A stretch of 64,000 bases of DNA, taken from NCBI RefSeq assembly GCF_000350225.1, contig NW_005179306.1, forward strand, positions 1-64,000, in the 5' to 3' direction. Positions 31,200 to 42,278 of the stretch are shown here, piece after piece. Below the pieces are notes generated by a model. That model made no database searches. It saw only the letters and a program-made list of their open reading frames with translations, and was not told where the DNA came from. The position numbers and the translations under genes are program-made. Position 1 is the first letter of the stretch; every line of letters begins with the position of its first letter. The DNA comes from Chondrus crispus. Taxonomy: Eukaryota > Rhodophyta > Florideophyceae > Gigartinales > Gigartinaceae.

Positions 31200-32420
31200 T
31201 GGTGTGCAACAGCTAGGAAGGGCGTGCAGGCCGTCAGCACTGAAGCTCGGTTTGCGAATTCAGTATTTGATGCTGTTGTAGTACTGCTTACTAAACTTTG
31301 CACTTCACAGAACGTTCGCCGCCAGTATCGCATCCTGGAGGCGCAAGAGATATTATTTGAGTTCTCAGCGACGTAATTCATCATCGTTGACGTTGTTCTG
31401 GAACCAGAAGAACATAGAAACCCCAGCGTAGCCAAACCAGTTCCGTACGCCCCGGTAAGTTTGTAAGACGAGAGTAGTTCGATAGCAACAGCAAGGCCTG
31501 GAGCGCTGTAACAATTAAACCATTAGTAATTGCTTGGATAATAGCCTTTGACAAATTGCCACTCTGGACAAATGCGGTAACTTTAGCGGTAGGGAGAGCA
31601 ATCGCTGATGTGAAATGATCACAAGTGATTCCAGTCATAGTGGCCGCCAAGAGCACTCCCAAAACGAGACATCCAAACAAGCGCCACGACATCGAGTTTG
31701 CATTTCCAAGACTCCTTCTTGACACGGTCATCGGCCGATAATGATCTATTTTCAGTACACCTCCTTGTGGCACCGGGACGGGATTCACCTCCTCGCCGCC
31801 CGAAAAGTTCAAATACTTCTCTCCGCACTGTCCACTGGAGCCGTCAAGTACCATTCTCTGGACTTTCACCTTTCCAAGCCCTTGGTAACTCTGAAATTCT
31901 GACAGTGGTCCGAAGAAACCAAAGCATAAAGCAGCTAACGCAGCAATAAACAGGACATATCCGATGACGTAGTTGCGCCGCATCGTTATCCGTACGCCAC
32001 GAACAACACAGAGTGCCTAACTTTCGTATGAAACAGCATACTTTCCATACAGCGGATAAACAGTGCAAACAAGTGATACGAGAATACCGATGGCAACAAT
32101 AACAAAAGGAAGGGCAACAAACGCCGAGTTGGATCCCCACGTCCTCAGATCGTGATATTTCATGTACAGATTATCCTCTTTGCATATGTACGTTGCGTAG
32201 GACAATCTTTAGGGATATCCAAAGGGCCCACAGACCTGGTCGACGTAGAAATGATTAAATACGCACATAGCGAGCGAGTTGCGATAAAAGAAGGGAAGGA
32301 TTGCCCCAAGAATGGCAGTACCAGCCACGGCGCTGGCGATAGAAGGGAAGGTATCACTTGCCGTACCCACAATGGCGCCGAGTCCGGAGCTTGCATATGC
32401 AGCGATGAGGTGAGCATCTT
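31200..32420 (-). pseudogene. Degenerate H+-pumping pyrophosphatase (V-PPase) fragment
   Basis: Minus-strand frames from about 32,420 to 31,200 follow the middle of membrane-bound H+-pyrophosphatases. 'GLGAIVGTASDTFPSIASAVAGTAILG' sits where 'VGDxAGMAADLFESYAVTLVAAMILG' is normal. 'VALPFVIVAIGILVSLVCT' stands for the 'FPLLVSSxGIIVCLIT' helix. 'WRLFGCLVLGVLLAATMTGI', then 'HFTSAIALPTAKV', resemble the helix before the 'YYTSNAYxPVxxVA' site. After a shift of frame, 'YGTGLATLGFLC' and 'SSTTTASNTEFANRAS' match 'YGxAxAALGML' and 'GNTTAAIGKGFAIGSA'. The normal enzyme pumps protons into vacuoles using pyrophosphate. Nearly all catalytic Asp, Lys and Asn positions are altered, so it is a pseudogene or a strongly diverged relative. 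An intron of about 60 bases is possible near 32,200. Only residues about 250-570 of the usual 760 are present. Confidence 0.72.
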
Positions 32421-32489
32421 GGTGAGAAGTTAGATCGCAGGCGTATCGGCGGAACAGAAGAGGCGACTACGCGAATCGCGGTGGAAATG

Positions 32490-33075
32490 CTAGGAAAACT
32501 CTATGCTGTGGATCAAGTCAGATTGAAGGGCGTGGTCGGGGTCAAGGTCGAGGTCGGGGTCGGGATCTGGGTCGGGGGGCTGTGTGCAGGGCGGGTGCGA
32601 CTGAGGCTGGGGATATGCCAGCTCGACGGATCGATTGGGCATCTTCGATTCAGCCGCGGCAGAGGGGGAAGCGCGGAGGGAGGAAGGAAGCGTGCAATTC
32701 AAATCTACGTACAAATTGGACGTTGTCAGTAAGAAGTGAGCGGGCTCTGTCACCTTTGGGAGGAGTGGAGGTGGATAGAGCGGCTGTGGCCCAGGGGCTC
32801 ATCGTGTGTGGCATGGTGTTGAAGAAAAGATTGATGTCGGGGGAGATGGCATCTTCCTTGACGCGGATCAACCAGATATGCGCACCCAAAGCGCGACAGC
32901 AGCCGCCGCGTCGCCTCGCTGTCGTTTAGCAGAGCGTGATGCACATCCAGGGTCTCGGAAGGTATTTGCGAAGCGCCAGTTGGTATGGCGGCGCGCGCCG
33001 AGCGCGTGGTGTAGCGCACCGCGCGGCACGGGACCGAGCGCGACCACGGCGCTAGCGACACCGGGCGGTGCACAA
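32490..33075. other. GC-rich island inside the AT-rich transposon
   Basis: This stretch is markedly richer in G and C than its flanks and looks imported. It contains a simple repeat of GGTCGG-type hexamers (32,533-32,578). Minus-strand frames such as 33,073-32,750 ('SETLDVHHALLNDSEATRRLLSRFG') and 32,889-32,650 ('KEDAISPDINLFFNTMP') read like protein but are unrecognised. It could be a captured exon of a host gene. Confidence 0.5.
32533..32578. repeat. GGTCGG-type simple repeat
   Basis: About seven imperfect copies of GGTCGG/GGTCAA/GGTCGA/GATCTG in a row. On the minus strand it would encode (Pro-Asp)n and (Leu-Asp)n runs. Confidence 0.8.
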
Positions 33076-33298
33076 AACAATTATCTTAATTTGAATGATC
33101 CGAAAATAATTTCATTAAATAATCAAATTGAGTATGCCACCGCACACGAGGTGGGACGGTGATGACAGCAGCCTCAATGGGAGGAGCGGGGCGTGGAGCA
33201 GGCATAGACTCTCCCAAAACTCCTGAGTTTTAGAAAAAATTACCATTTACTACTGTATTCCCCAGAAATTACTCGACATGATTCTTCTAGGGAAAAGT

Positions 33299-35734
33299 TC
33301 AGCAGATGCAAACGGAACTCAACTTTCCACCCATCCCCGGTTCCACACCGAACATTCCTAAAACGACCTCTAGATTGAGCCAGGGCGCTTTACCGAGAGC
33401 ACCCATTTCGAAGCCACCAACAACAAAAAGCGAGCTCCGAACTGTCGTCAACAGGTTTCCCCCGGTTCTTCTTTTTTTGTGAGAAGCATTAACGTACAAC
33501 AAATGATCGAAGTCTATGTCATCGTCCGAGCAGTCATCCCAGTCGCCGTCGCGATGAATGCGATCCCCGTAATGCTCAAAAATTGTGTTCGCTCTCGTCT
33601 CATTTGACCGGTCGTCTAACGCTTTGCAGTCTGTCTCGTTTGGCGGCGGTGTAGGTGAGCTACCACACAATTTATAAAATTTTGCAGGGGACATCCGCAA
33701 GATTTGCGAATCAAGAATATCCTTCTGCTTCGAGATTCCAGGAAGGAAGTCTCTGATTCTTAGACGGACAATTGTGCTTCCCCTCTGAACCGATTCTGTC
33801 TCTTGGCTGCAATCGGAATCAGCATCTGGGCAATTCGGCGGAGATGAGGAGTGGTTCTTTCCAGAGGTTGTCTCATCAATCTCCCGCAAATTCTATTTCC
33901 CCATCACTCTCGTGCTCTTTTGCCAGTATTGTCTTTCTAGGCACATTTCGTATGTTTCGGGATCGATTAGGATGATCAATGTCTTTGAGGGTCGATGGCA
34001 TGTCAAGGTGACTGCGTCCATTCATGACATCTATAACAAACGTCCTAAACAACAGAGCCGTTCTGTAGACCGTTCTCAAAGATGCCGCGTGGCTTGAAAG
34101 GAAACCTTCGACGCTCTCGGCTTGCGTGAACGCAACGTGGAAGTTAATGGCAATTTTGGCAAGGTTGACACTGCGGTGCATTTTCTTATATTCAGCAGGC
34201 TGGAACCCCTTCTTCTGTCCACCGTTCTTCAGTAGACCGTCTCGGACCAAAACTGAATGGGTGAGAAGGACCTCCAGTTCAACGCGGGAAGAAATGATCT
34301 TTTGCAATTCCTCCATATTCCAAACATTTGCATTTGGTACTTCTTGAGTCATTGCGCATGCAATGTAATCTGCCTGATTATAATCATGCTCTGGGTACTT
34401 GAATGCAAGAATAGGCTGACCAAATTCAACTGGTATCCCTCTACTTGTCTCCCATGGTCTCAATGCAAACCCTATATCCTCGTAGAACCGCTTCTTACCG
34501 TGCACACGTGACTCTCTCAGAAATTCCGTAGCCATGGAATACACGTTGCAAGCGATGTAAAGGATCTCTCTCCCTTTTGCTGTATGGATATCACTCTTTT
34601 CCGGTTTTGTTTTGGTTTCAACAAGCAGACCAGTCTTGCATATTGTTCTTCGATTGACATAACGCGGGTCAAGCCAGTAGAGCCCCACCGCGCTTGCAGA
34701 CCTCACCCCATTATTCAATGCGCTTTGAACGATTGGAACTGCTGCTTCACCATTTTTCCCGGAGTCGCCAGGCGTAATTTTTAATCGCTGTGCGGCACTC
34801 ATCTTGAAATGGGCAGCTGCAAAAATTTTTCTCACGAAACGAAACTTGAAGTCGCAATGCACCCGAGCAAGTCCCTTCCCGAACGCCTCCTTTGTGGGAT
34901 TCTTCTGGTGTCCGTACAAGAAAGCCGACATCGCCAAGGGCGTGTGAGCAATAGTAGTGCCTAACGATCGTGTGTGCTCCATTAGGTAAGAAAACGATTC
35001 GGATAGCACTTCTGACAGTAGTGTCGCGTGAAAGACTTGAGCAACCTGATGCCTGACCGTCCTGTTCTCCTTTTCCACGACCTCTTTAAAAGCTCACTTT
35101 GAGGTATGAGATGGGACTTTCTTCAACTTTGACGCCGAAAGAGCTCCTCAGCCGTTGCATGCTGATACAGCCAGTAGATCCTTGATTTCCTCCTTCATTG
35201 CCAGAATCACTTCTCTTTGACATCCAAATTTCATGTCAAGCTCATCCAATCGATGAAGTAGTGACGTTTGCATGTTGGATAGGAACAGCCGAACAGCACC
35301 CATTCCATTTCCAGCCATATTGATTGGTCCAACATTAGCCATGGCGTTGTCCCGATTGGGTCGCGGATCTGTATCCATCACAGGAGCTTCTGGACACTGC
35401 GTACGCACACAAATTGACTTTCTAGCCTCTTTTCGCCACCAATCTCTTCTCGATTGATATTCTCATTTCCATTTCCAGTTTGAGCAATAGGTGTCCATTC
35501 ATAATTCGATGGAGGCTGCCTTTCCATGTCGGAAAAGTTTGCATGAGGGCCCTTATCACTTCTACTACGGTTGCTTGGCCTATGTTGAGGTGGATCACCT
35601 GCAAACGGGATGTTCTCTTTGTCGCGATCGTCATGTTGATGTACATTACCACATTCGTTTCGATCTGGCATGAGATTTGTGATTTCATTTTCATTTGTCC
35701 CCGATCGAGGAAAAACTGAGTTCAAATGTGCCAC
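33299..35734 (-). CDS. Unrecognised transposon-borne protein, several exons
   Basis: Minus-strand frames at 35,734-35,378, 35,408-35,148, 35,078-33,876 and 33,889-33,299 lie end to end and probably form one gene. The first exons are polar and disordered (Asn/Asp/Arg rich). Then comes an amphipathic helix 'MQTSLLHRLDELDMKFGCQ' with 'EVILAMKEEIKDLLA', likely a coiled coil. A small intron with GTATCAGC donor and TTTTAAAG acceptor fits at about 35,161-35,092. The 400-codon part is globular, with 'VGLYWLDPRYVNRRTICKTG' and 'CNVYSMATEFLRESRVHGKK' but no known motif. The last part has a 'DDCSDDDIDFDHLL' acidic stretch and a basic 'KKRR'. CACTA elements often encode a second, DNA-binding protein (TNPA-like) beside the transposase, and this one, divergent from it, could be that. 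Confidence 0.5.
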
Positions 35735-36093
35735 GTTTGTTCTCCTCCTTGTATTTCCGCCTTCCTTGACAGTACCACCGCTCTTTCTCTTTCAATTTCG
35801 CTTGCTTCTCGCTGCTCCTGACCGTTGAAATTGCAAAGGCATTGCACACTGAACGCCTATTCCAATAACTATGTATCAAGAAAGGCTGCGCGAACGATTT
35901 TGTGCCACCGCCAGGAACGCTTGGCCATTCTTGTTCGGATGAAAGGTATTAATGGTCTAGTTGTTTCAAACGTTTTTGTTTTCGGTTTCCCGCGAGCAGA
36001 GCAACGAAAACTTTTAGCTTTTGCAGGTTTGAAAACACACTACATGTTAATATTTGCCTAGTTTGTTGGAATTATTTAAAAACAAGTGAACAG
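35735..36093. promoter_or_regulatory. Divergent intergenic region of the transposon
   Basis: About 360 bases lie between the start of the minus-strand gene (35,734) and the plus-strand transposase (36,094). Both read outward, so this is a candidate two-way promoter. It is AT-rich, but no specific box was identified. Confidence 0.4.
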
Positions 36094-39000
36094 TTGCTTT
36101 GTGTAATGATCTCTAGATCCCTCACTTTTCGGAGTGAGACGGAAGGAAAGCACGCATTCACCACATCGCGGAGTTATGCGCCATTCTGTATCAAGATGGA
36201 AAACTTGGGAAGCTCTAATTCTGCTAGTCGCAAGCGGCCACGCCCAAGACGATTTGAGCGAAAAAAGAAGAACCGATTCGAATGGGACACAAGCAAAGAC
36301 ACCCGGATGAAAACCGACTCAGAATCTGGGGTTGACGACTCCACTTCAAATTTTCAGCCAATTACTTTGGCCAAGGAATTGTTCACGGAACATCAATTTC
36401 GATCTGAAAGTCTCGACAAGAATGCTTCGGGAGACAGCAATTTGAGCTACAGCACAAAACTGGTCGAGCTGGATGAAGAGTACTACCAGGGTCACACGTG
36501 TGGTCACACAGACTCTACAGGTCAATCTGCCATTTTTTCAGACCCCAACCGTACTCATGTTCAGGCCCCTGAATCTTTCAATGAGTCAGAGCATATACCC
36601 CATCTCCAACAAGAATTCGACTACATAAGCGTTGAAAGCTTACCAGAACCAGAATGCAACTTATGTTTAAGCGTTAATCGTCCCAAAACAAGTTTTCAAT
36701 CTTTGCAAAGATTGGTAGCCGTGCTCCCTGTGACCGGAACAAACAGGCTAACTTCGGATCAGTACGAGTTTTTCAGAAATACAATTAATTGGGCGTTGCA
36801 GTCGTATGCTCCAAGGGAGAAACTTCTTCCGTCTTTCTCCACAATCCAGCGTTACATTTTTCCGACCCTGCTGCGCAACAGCTTCCCAGAGTGCAAAATT
36901 TTCAATCTGCCCGTGAATATGAATAAGGCGGGTGCACGAGCATCGATTTTGAAAAAAGTACATGCAATAGAGGCTCGTAAGTCAGGGCAAGCGTCATTAC
37001 CACCGGCCGATGAAGACCTACCGAAGGCGGCTGTTTTGATCATTAATCCTAGTGCTTGGGCTGAAATGGACGTGTCTTGTAAACCGACATGGGACTTGCT
37101 TAAATTGGGCACTGTCGCCGAGAGCAAATTGGATTTGGCATGCCCACATTTCAATACTATCGCAAAGAACTCCTATCGTTTCAGAGCGAAGTGACATTCT
37201 GGAAAGGCCGCACTTTGCTATTTTTTCGGCAAGATCACAGCAATTACTGTGAAAACTTTCTGATACCTGGACAGAACGTGACTGTTGTTCTTGATTCACC
37301 AGATGATCAGGAGTTTTATGAAGGTGATTGTATCGATGAACTGGATGGTGTGCTAGGGGAAACTAAGCTACCTCGTTCGGTCGATAATGTTCCAGAAAGA
37401 ACTCTGGATTCTGTACAAACAGCGCCTTCCAACGAAAATCGCTCAAATTTTAGAAATGGAAAACCATGGGAGCCTGGTGACATCTACACCCTCTTTCATC
37501 CAAGGTCATATCCAAATTATCTCTGTATGATTATTCATAGAAGGGGGGCTACTGCGCATCTGGTGCTAAAGTCGAGCTCGTCTGGATCCCAAGGACGACA
37601 TCGTCTCTCTGTGGAACGCAAAATGATCATCAACAGCACATGGCGCGTCAAACTAATTTAAAGATCAGGGCGCATGCGATCTCGAATGCCCAAGTCACGA
37701 AAGGCCCTGCCTTTCACAAAGATGATGAAAATCGTGGTGCATCAAAGAGACGTTGCACATTAGGAGAAGAAACATGCCAGTGTACGCTCTCTCAAGGATC
37801 TATTCTCGGCAGCAACTCTAGATACTTCGTGTACCGCGTCTTGCTTTATTCAGATGGCTTCAATCAGTACAAGGAAAAGCAGGGGTCCGCCGGAGGCATA
37901 TACACGCTCCCGCTTAACTTGCTACCGGAGCACCGTAGATCACGCCGATCAGTCAGGTTGTTGGGACTTACTCCACCTGGAGTGAACACAAGCGACGTGC
38001 TTCACCTTATCACTGACGATCTTTTTCGTGCAGCAACGGACGGAATACATACAACTGACGCAGAGGGAAATCCTGTGGTGGTATACATTCAGGTCATTGG
38101 ATATATCGGAGACTTTTTGGAAATCGCTCACGTGTCCGACCTACTAGGTCATAATGCTGACGCTGCGTGCCCCCTTTGCTTCTTTCGGAAGCAAAAAATA
38201 AATCCGAACAAGTCCAGTAATGGATACACAACTGAACTAAGCAGCCGGAACTCTTCTTGCTTCCGCTCTGGCCCAAGAACGGAAGCCATTCACCAGAGTA
38301 CGCAGTCCGAGAATGAAAAGCTTCGCGAGTTGCAGTTTCTCGGCATGGCACCCTCTTCATCCGACAAAGCAAGCAGAAATCCGATGTTTTATCTTCATCG
38401 AAAAATGAATGAGGCCAAAGAAAGTGGTAAAATACCAAAAGCAAAGTGTGGCCATCCTATATTCGATCCTTCTTTTGACCCTTATCGTTCCGTGCTTGTT
38501 GCACCTGACCATTTTTTTGGCAGGAAATGCCATAAACATTTTGACAACGTGGTTCCTCTCGATTGAATCTCATGAAAGCATTCGTCGCATTGATGCGATG
38601 GTATGTGAGTCCTTGAAAGCCAATATGCTTGTCACACAGGCTTCAATTTACGACGTTAAGAACAAAAACTTCACACTACATCGATCAGTGGAACGTTCTC
38701 AATTCTGCTCGTTGCAGGTCATGTTTTGGCTGACGAGTTCGGGACGAGATCTACTCCGCATCGTCTTTCTCCACAACCCTCATCTGCTCTCCAGGAAGCT
38801 ATTAATGTACTGAGCATGCTCAAAGATCTAATTGCAAAAACCTATTGGTATCCAAAGATAAATGTCGATGGATACAAAGCTGTCAAAAACTTCAATCGTG
38901 GGAAAGGGTTTGATCGCTTAAAAGAACTTATGGATTATTCCTGCGAGTACGTGAAGGCATGCGATAGACTCTGTCGCATATCTGAACATGCCAAGAGGCA

Positions 39001-40032
39001 TATAGACAAGCCAAAACTCCATCGCATCATTGAACTCTTCACTCACTCCATTCCTGCGATGGGCCATGTGCCACATTTTTCAGAACTGCTGTTTGAGTGT
39101 TCTCATCAACCCTTGAAACGTGGGGTAGCTATGTCGAATCGTCGCAATCCGCAACTGCAATCAGTTAGGCATGTGCTTGCAGATGATTGGCAAAACAGGC
39201 TCGCGGCGATTACACACAAGACTCACACAGAACATTCTGCTGATTTGGAGTCCCTCAAGCAATTCTTAGATGGAAAGCTACATACCCCCGCTAGTAGCAC
39301 GGCGATTGACGAAAGGGAACACGTATCAGAATCAATATTTATACGTCCAGTAATGGAGAAACTGTTGTCAGAACAAAACAGGACCACTTCAAATCGTAAT
39401 AATTCGCATTGGAAGCTAATGCAACGCGATGGCAGGACAGATAAACAGCTCAAGTCACTGTTGGATAAAACTGTACTACCCCAAAATGATGGAAAACGTC
39501 GCGTGATGTTCTTCAGATTCGCCAAGAGGTATAAGAAGTTTATCGGTGGGTGCAAAACGTCATTCATGCCAGATATATGTGACAAAATCTCAACAGGAGA
39601 TGCGGTCCAGGTGCTGGTGCATCGCTCTATGATTACAAGTTTTGTTTTATCTCTCCCGTCGACCTCAGAAATTCTTCAAAGTCCTGAGGACTACATTCTC
39701 TGTGTTTTTGCCATAGCTAAATCTTAGAAAGGGAGGATGAATCGACTGCCGGACCCGTTGTCAAAATTGGCCCTTATGCTTTTGTGTATTGGTGCAATCG
39801 CTACGGCGGCGGCTTTTTGCGAGTAGACGCAAAAGACGACTGTCATCTGTTGGAGCTCAACGCCAATGTGCGTCGAGTAGGTTTGATTCATGCTTGCTCG
39901 CTTTCAAGGGCAGCACCAGAGTGCAAAGTGAGTAATAACGGAGAAAATTTTCAGCACGATGAAACATTGTTAGAGGGGGGCAACTTCTACTATATCACGA
40001 GGGAAATGGGATATCTGCTTCGAATGGGGTAG
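36094..40032 (+). CDS. TNP2-like transposase of the CACTA-like element
   Basis: Plus-strand frames run 36,094-37,194, 37,140-37,661, 37,640-38,566, 38,409-38,813, 38,726-39,727 and a last one ending at 40,032. They hold the domains of a CACTA transposase. The N-terminal part is charged with a nuclear-localisation-like 'KRPRPRRFERKKK'. The core has 'VYRVLLYSDGFNQYKEKQGS' (SDGF, first acidic residue), 'DVLHLITDDLFRAATDGI', 'VIGYIGDFLEIAHVSDLLGH' and 'AACPLCFF', as in Pfam TNP2. 'LTIFLAGNAINILTT' and 'SELLFECSHQPLKRG' follow. The last piece, 'GPYAFVYWCNRYGGGFLRV', resembles the C-terminus. The frame changes may be short introns (an AG precedes several joins), except the one at a run of T near 38,510, which looks like a single-base shift. 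Whether it is functional is uncertain. Confidence 0.7.
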
Positions 40033-40139
40033 TGTTTCGTAAGCAAGGTTTTGCGAATAGACCGATTTGGGAAGCCGATACAATCGCGATATACAGATAG
40101 TAAGCTACAGAAGAAAAGTGGCGAGCTGTACGTGAACCT

Positions 40140-41414
40140 CTAGGACGATTGCTTGTCCGATGTGAGGCACTTCAGAAGGATCTTTTGGGACACAGTTTGT
40201 CTGAACTCTGGAATTACTTGCTTTCCTCTTACGACAAGAGCCGGCCAAGAAAGTTCGATTGTGCCTCGAATTTCCACGGGCTCATAGAGAGACCTAGAAA
40301 GATTTCGCAAATGCTGAACCGATAGTCGCGACCATCTCAATTTAAAGACTGAATTACCAAACGGCGCACCATTTTCCATCTCCACAGGATCAATTCGACA
40401 TTTTTGCAGGCACTCTGAAATAGGGATGGCAATGCAATGTAGACCACTGCTGAACTTAAGATTAGTGCCATCAAAATGCCTGTTTTCACGCCACAGCACG
40501 TCGCATTTTCCGTCTGTGATGGCAGAATGAAGGCTTCCTCTTATACGAAAGACAAATGGAAACTTATTTTCATCGTTTTCGGCGAGCGTTCCTCCTAGTA
40601 TTCGAATAGCAGAATCGTCCTGCAGGTCCCATCCACAAATTTTGCGCCCCTTGACGAGAAGTGACATGAGGTCTGAATGACTCGTTAACCCAACACAAAT
40701 TCCCACCTCCGGCAATGAATCAAAGATAATTTCAAGGCCATCCACGGCCTGGCTCGGACTCTGCGTTTCAGCAAAGCTGGGCTGAAAGACAGCATTTGGA
40801 CATCTTGATCTTGCGACTCTGGCAATCATTTCAAACTCTGCAAGAGTACAGTCCGCCATCGATCGGAGCGCGGAGGTATAGCATACCCCAACAAAACGAC
40901 CGCCGTCACTCTCTACCTCTCTAAGTGCTGATCTGTATCGTGGAAGGCATAGCGGCCTTTGGCAGCGCTGAACAATCTTATGACGCAAAAACCGGAGAAT
41001 GCGGTCTGCTAGTATGTCACTCTGGCTCGCGCCACCAACGACTCGCGAGAATATTGTACCCTGAATTCCGAGCATCTTTTGCAACTCGTCTACCCTGATC
41101 TCCAGTAGTGGGACTCGCTCACTTTCACGTCGAGCATCGTTGGATCGGTCGCAGGATGCCTGTGTGCTTGTCTTGAAATCACTAAAAGAGAGGGCACCAC
41201 TATTAAGGGCACCTAACGGTTCCGTACCGTCCGATTGAAGACTTATGATTCTTTCAGTGGCAACTTGATTTGCCCTTTTGTAGAATCTCCAGCTGTGTGT
41301 AGTGGATTCATTGCTCGTTTTAGAAATGTGCTCAAGCACGGATCCAGTAAACGTTGCGCGCATCGCCACTGCTTCATACCCATGCTTCGGCTCGTACCGC
41401 ACCATTCCTGTCAC
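40140..41414 (-). CDS. Unrecognised 424-residue protein
   Basis: One uninterrupted minus-strand frame of 424 codons near the right end of the transposon, starting at 41,414. There is no signal peptide or membrane helix. The middle has a helical 'RVPLLEIRVDELQKMLG', a 'GASQSDILADRILRFLRHKI' stretch, then 'YTSALRSMADCTLAEFEMIARVARSR'. Near the end are 'KFPFVFRIRGSLHSAI' and 'SVQHLRNLSRSLYEPVEIRG'. Cysteines are scattered and show no zinc pattern. I do not know the family. It lies about 100 bases after the transposase C-terminal frame and is convergent with it. Being intact over 1.27 kb suggests it has been under selection recently. Confidence 0.6.
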   Translation of the reverse strand: MTGMVRYEPKHGYEAVAMRATFTGSVLEHISKTSNESTTHSWRFYKRANQVATERIISLQSDGTEPLGALNSGALSFSDFKTSTQASCDRSNDARRESERVPLLEIRVDELQKMLGIQGTIFSRVVGGASQSDILADRILRFLRHKIVQRCQRPLCLPRYRSALREVESDGGRFVGVCYTSALRSMADCTLAEFEMIARVARSRCPNAVFQPSFAETQSPSQAVDGLEIIFDSLPEVGICVGLTSHSDLMSLLVKGRKICGWDLQDDSAIRILGGTLAENDENKFPFVFRIRGSLHSAITDGKCDVLWRENRHFDGTNLKFSSGLHCIAIPISECLQKCRIDPVEMENGAPFGNSVFKLRWSRLSVQHLRNLSRSLYEPVEIRGTIELSWPALVVRGKQVIPEFRQTVSQKILLKCLTSDKQSS

Positions 41415-41674
41415 ACTGTCCCCTTCTTCTTGAATACTAGATACGTGCGCTTTTCACCATACATTCTTCTTCGCAGAACCACCGCATCGTCTTGCTGTAG
41501 CGAGTTGTATATGTAGCACCCATTTAACCAAGCCCTCCCTGATATGTTGCCTCATATTCAAGCAATTTGCTTGTTGGTGTACGGGCACTTCGATGGGGCA
41601 TCCCCGGCACCTGCCACGACACACATACGCCGTTAAGACAATATATGCATGCCTCTTATTCTTGTTTGACTAGA

Positions 41675-41698
41675 ATATATATATATATATTATATATG
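41675..41698. repeat. AT dinucleotide repeat
   Basis: A run of alternating A and T, (AT)n with one TT interruption, in the right subterminal part of the CACTA-like element. Confidence 0.85.
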
Positions 41699-42265
41699 TT
41701 TGACAAAACGATTGGCTAAAACAAGAGTTCCAGGTCTCCGAAAAATAATCGAAAATTTTGAAATCTCCCATGTGAAACACCATTGTATCGGATTCGCGCG
41801 CTGGACCATAAAAATACCGGTGGAACATAAAAGAACAGTGTTTTTCGATTTTATGCCTTTGCAGTGGCGGATCCAGCTCGCACGCGTACGTTTGCGACTG
41901 CTACCCGCGTTAGTTTCTAGTTAACGCGCTCGCGTTAAGAGAACGCGTTTAGAATTAGCGGACGGGGTTAGACCTGCGGTGGAGGATCTGGTACCAAGCC
42001 CGTGCTTGTCCTTCTTTTTCCCTCCGCTGCCGGTCGCCCTGTCGTTTAATATACAAGTAAACAAACTATCATAACATACTACAGTATCTATCTAGCGGCT
42101 TACACGATAAGCTTGCGCGCCTTTCTCCGGATCGCCCGGCTGTACACGTGCACAGCGAGCAGCAAGGGCGTACTTACAGCCGCGCGCGCACGCCCTGTAA
42201 AACGTGTCATGGGTGTACAGTAGCCGCCCCCAGCAGTAAATAGCCACCTTCCCGATTATGCTACA

Positions 42266-42278
42266 TAGCCCTCCCTTA
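42266..42278 (-). promoter_or_regulatory. Polypurine tract next to the family-2 3' LTR
   Basis: On the minus strand AAGGGAGGGCTA adjoins the start of the 3' LTR. It is the usual primer site for plus-strand DNA. The related AAGGGGAGGGCCC at 48,676-48,690 lies right after the end of pol. Confidence 0.6.

Larger units (their letters stand above)
30278..41866. mobile_element. CACTA-like DNA transposon with extra genes (about 11.6 kb)
   Basis: The segment interrupts the family-2 LTR. A three-base duplication GCG (30,275-30,277 and 41,867-41,869), or a longer TGGCG reading, fits CACTA elements, whose targets are 3 bp. The right end reads ...TTTGCAGTG, so on the opposite strand it begins CACTG, the CACTA-type terminus. 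The left end does not show CACTG clearly; the best inverted match to the right end (14 of 19 bases around GGCATAA) lies at 30,345-30,363, so the left end may be altered. It holds a TNP2-like transposase (36.1-40.0 kb, plus), two unrecognised genes on the minus strand (33.3-35.7 and 40.1-41.4 kb) and a decayed pyrophosphatase gene (31.2-32.4 kb, minus). It is AT-richer than the retroelements, except for a GC-rich island at 32.5-33.1 kb. Confidence 0.65.
30059..42265 (-). repeat. Family-2 3' LTR, split by a DNA transposon
   Basis: The LTR runs from TGTAGCATAAACCCCC at 30,059 to GATTATGCTACA at 42,265. It is interrupted between about 30,277 and 41,867. Joined, the two parts match the 619-base right LTR (56,730-57,348) base for base with a few percent differences, including the 'TAGTTTCTAGTTAACGCG' stretch and the 'CAACACAGTACGCGGTAGAG' stretch. 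Confidence 0.88.
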
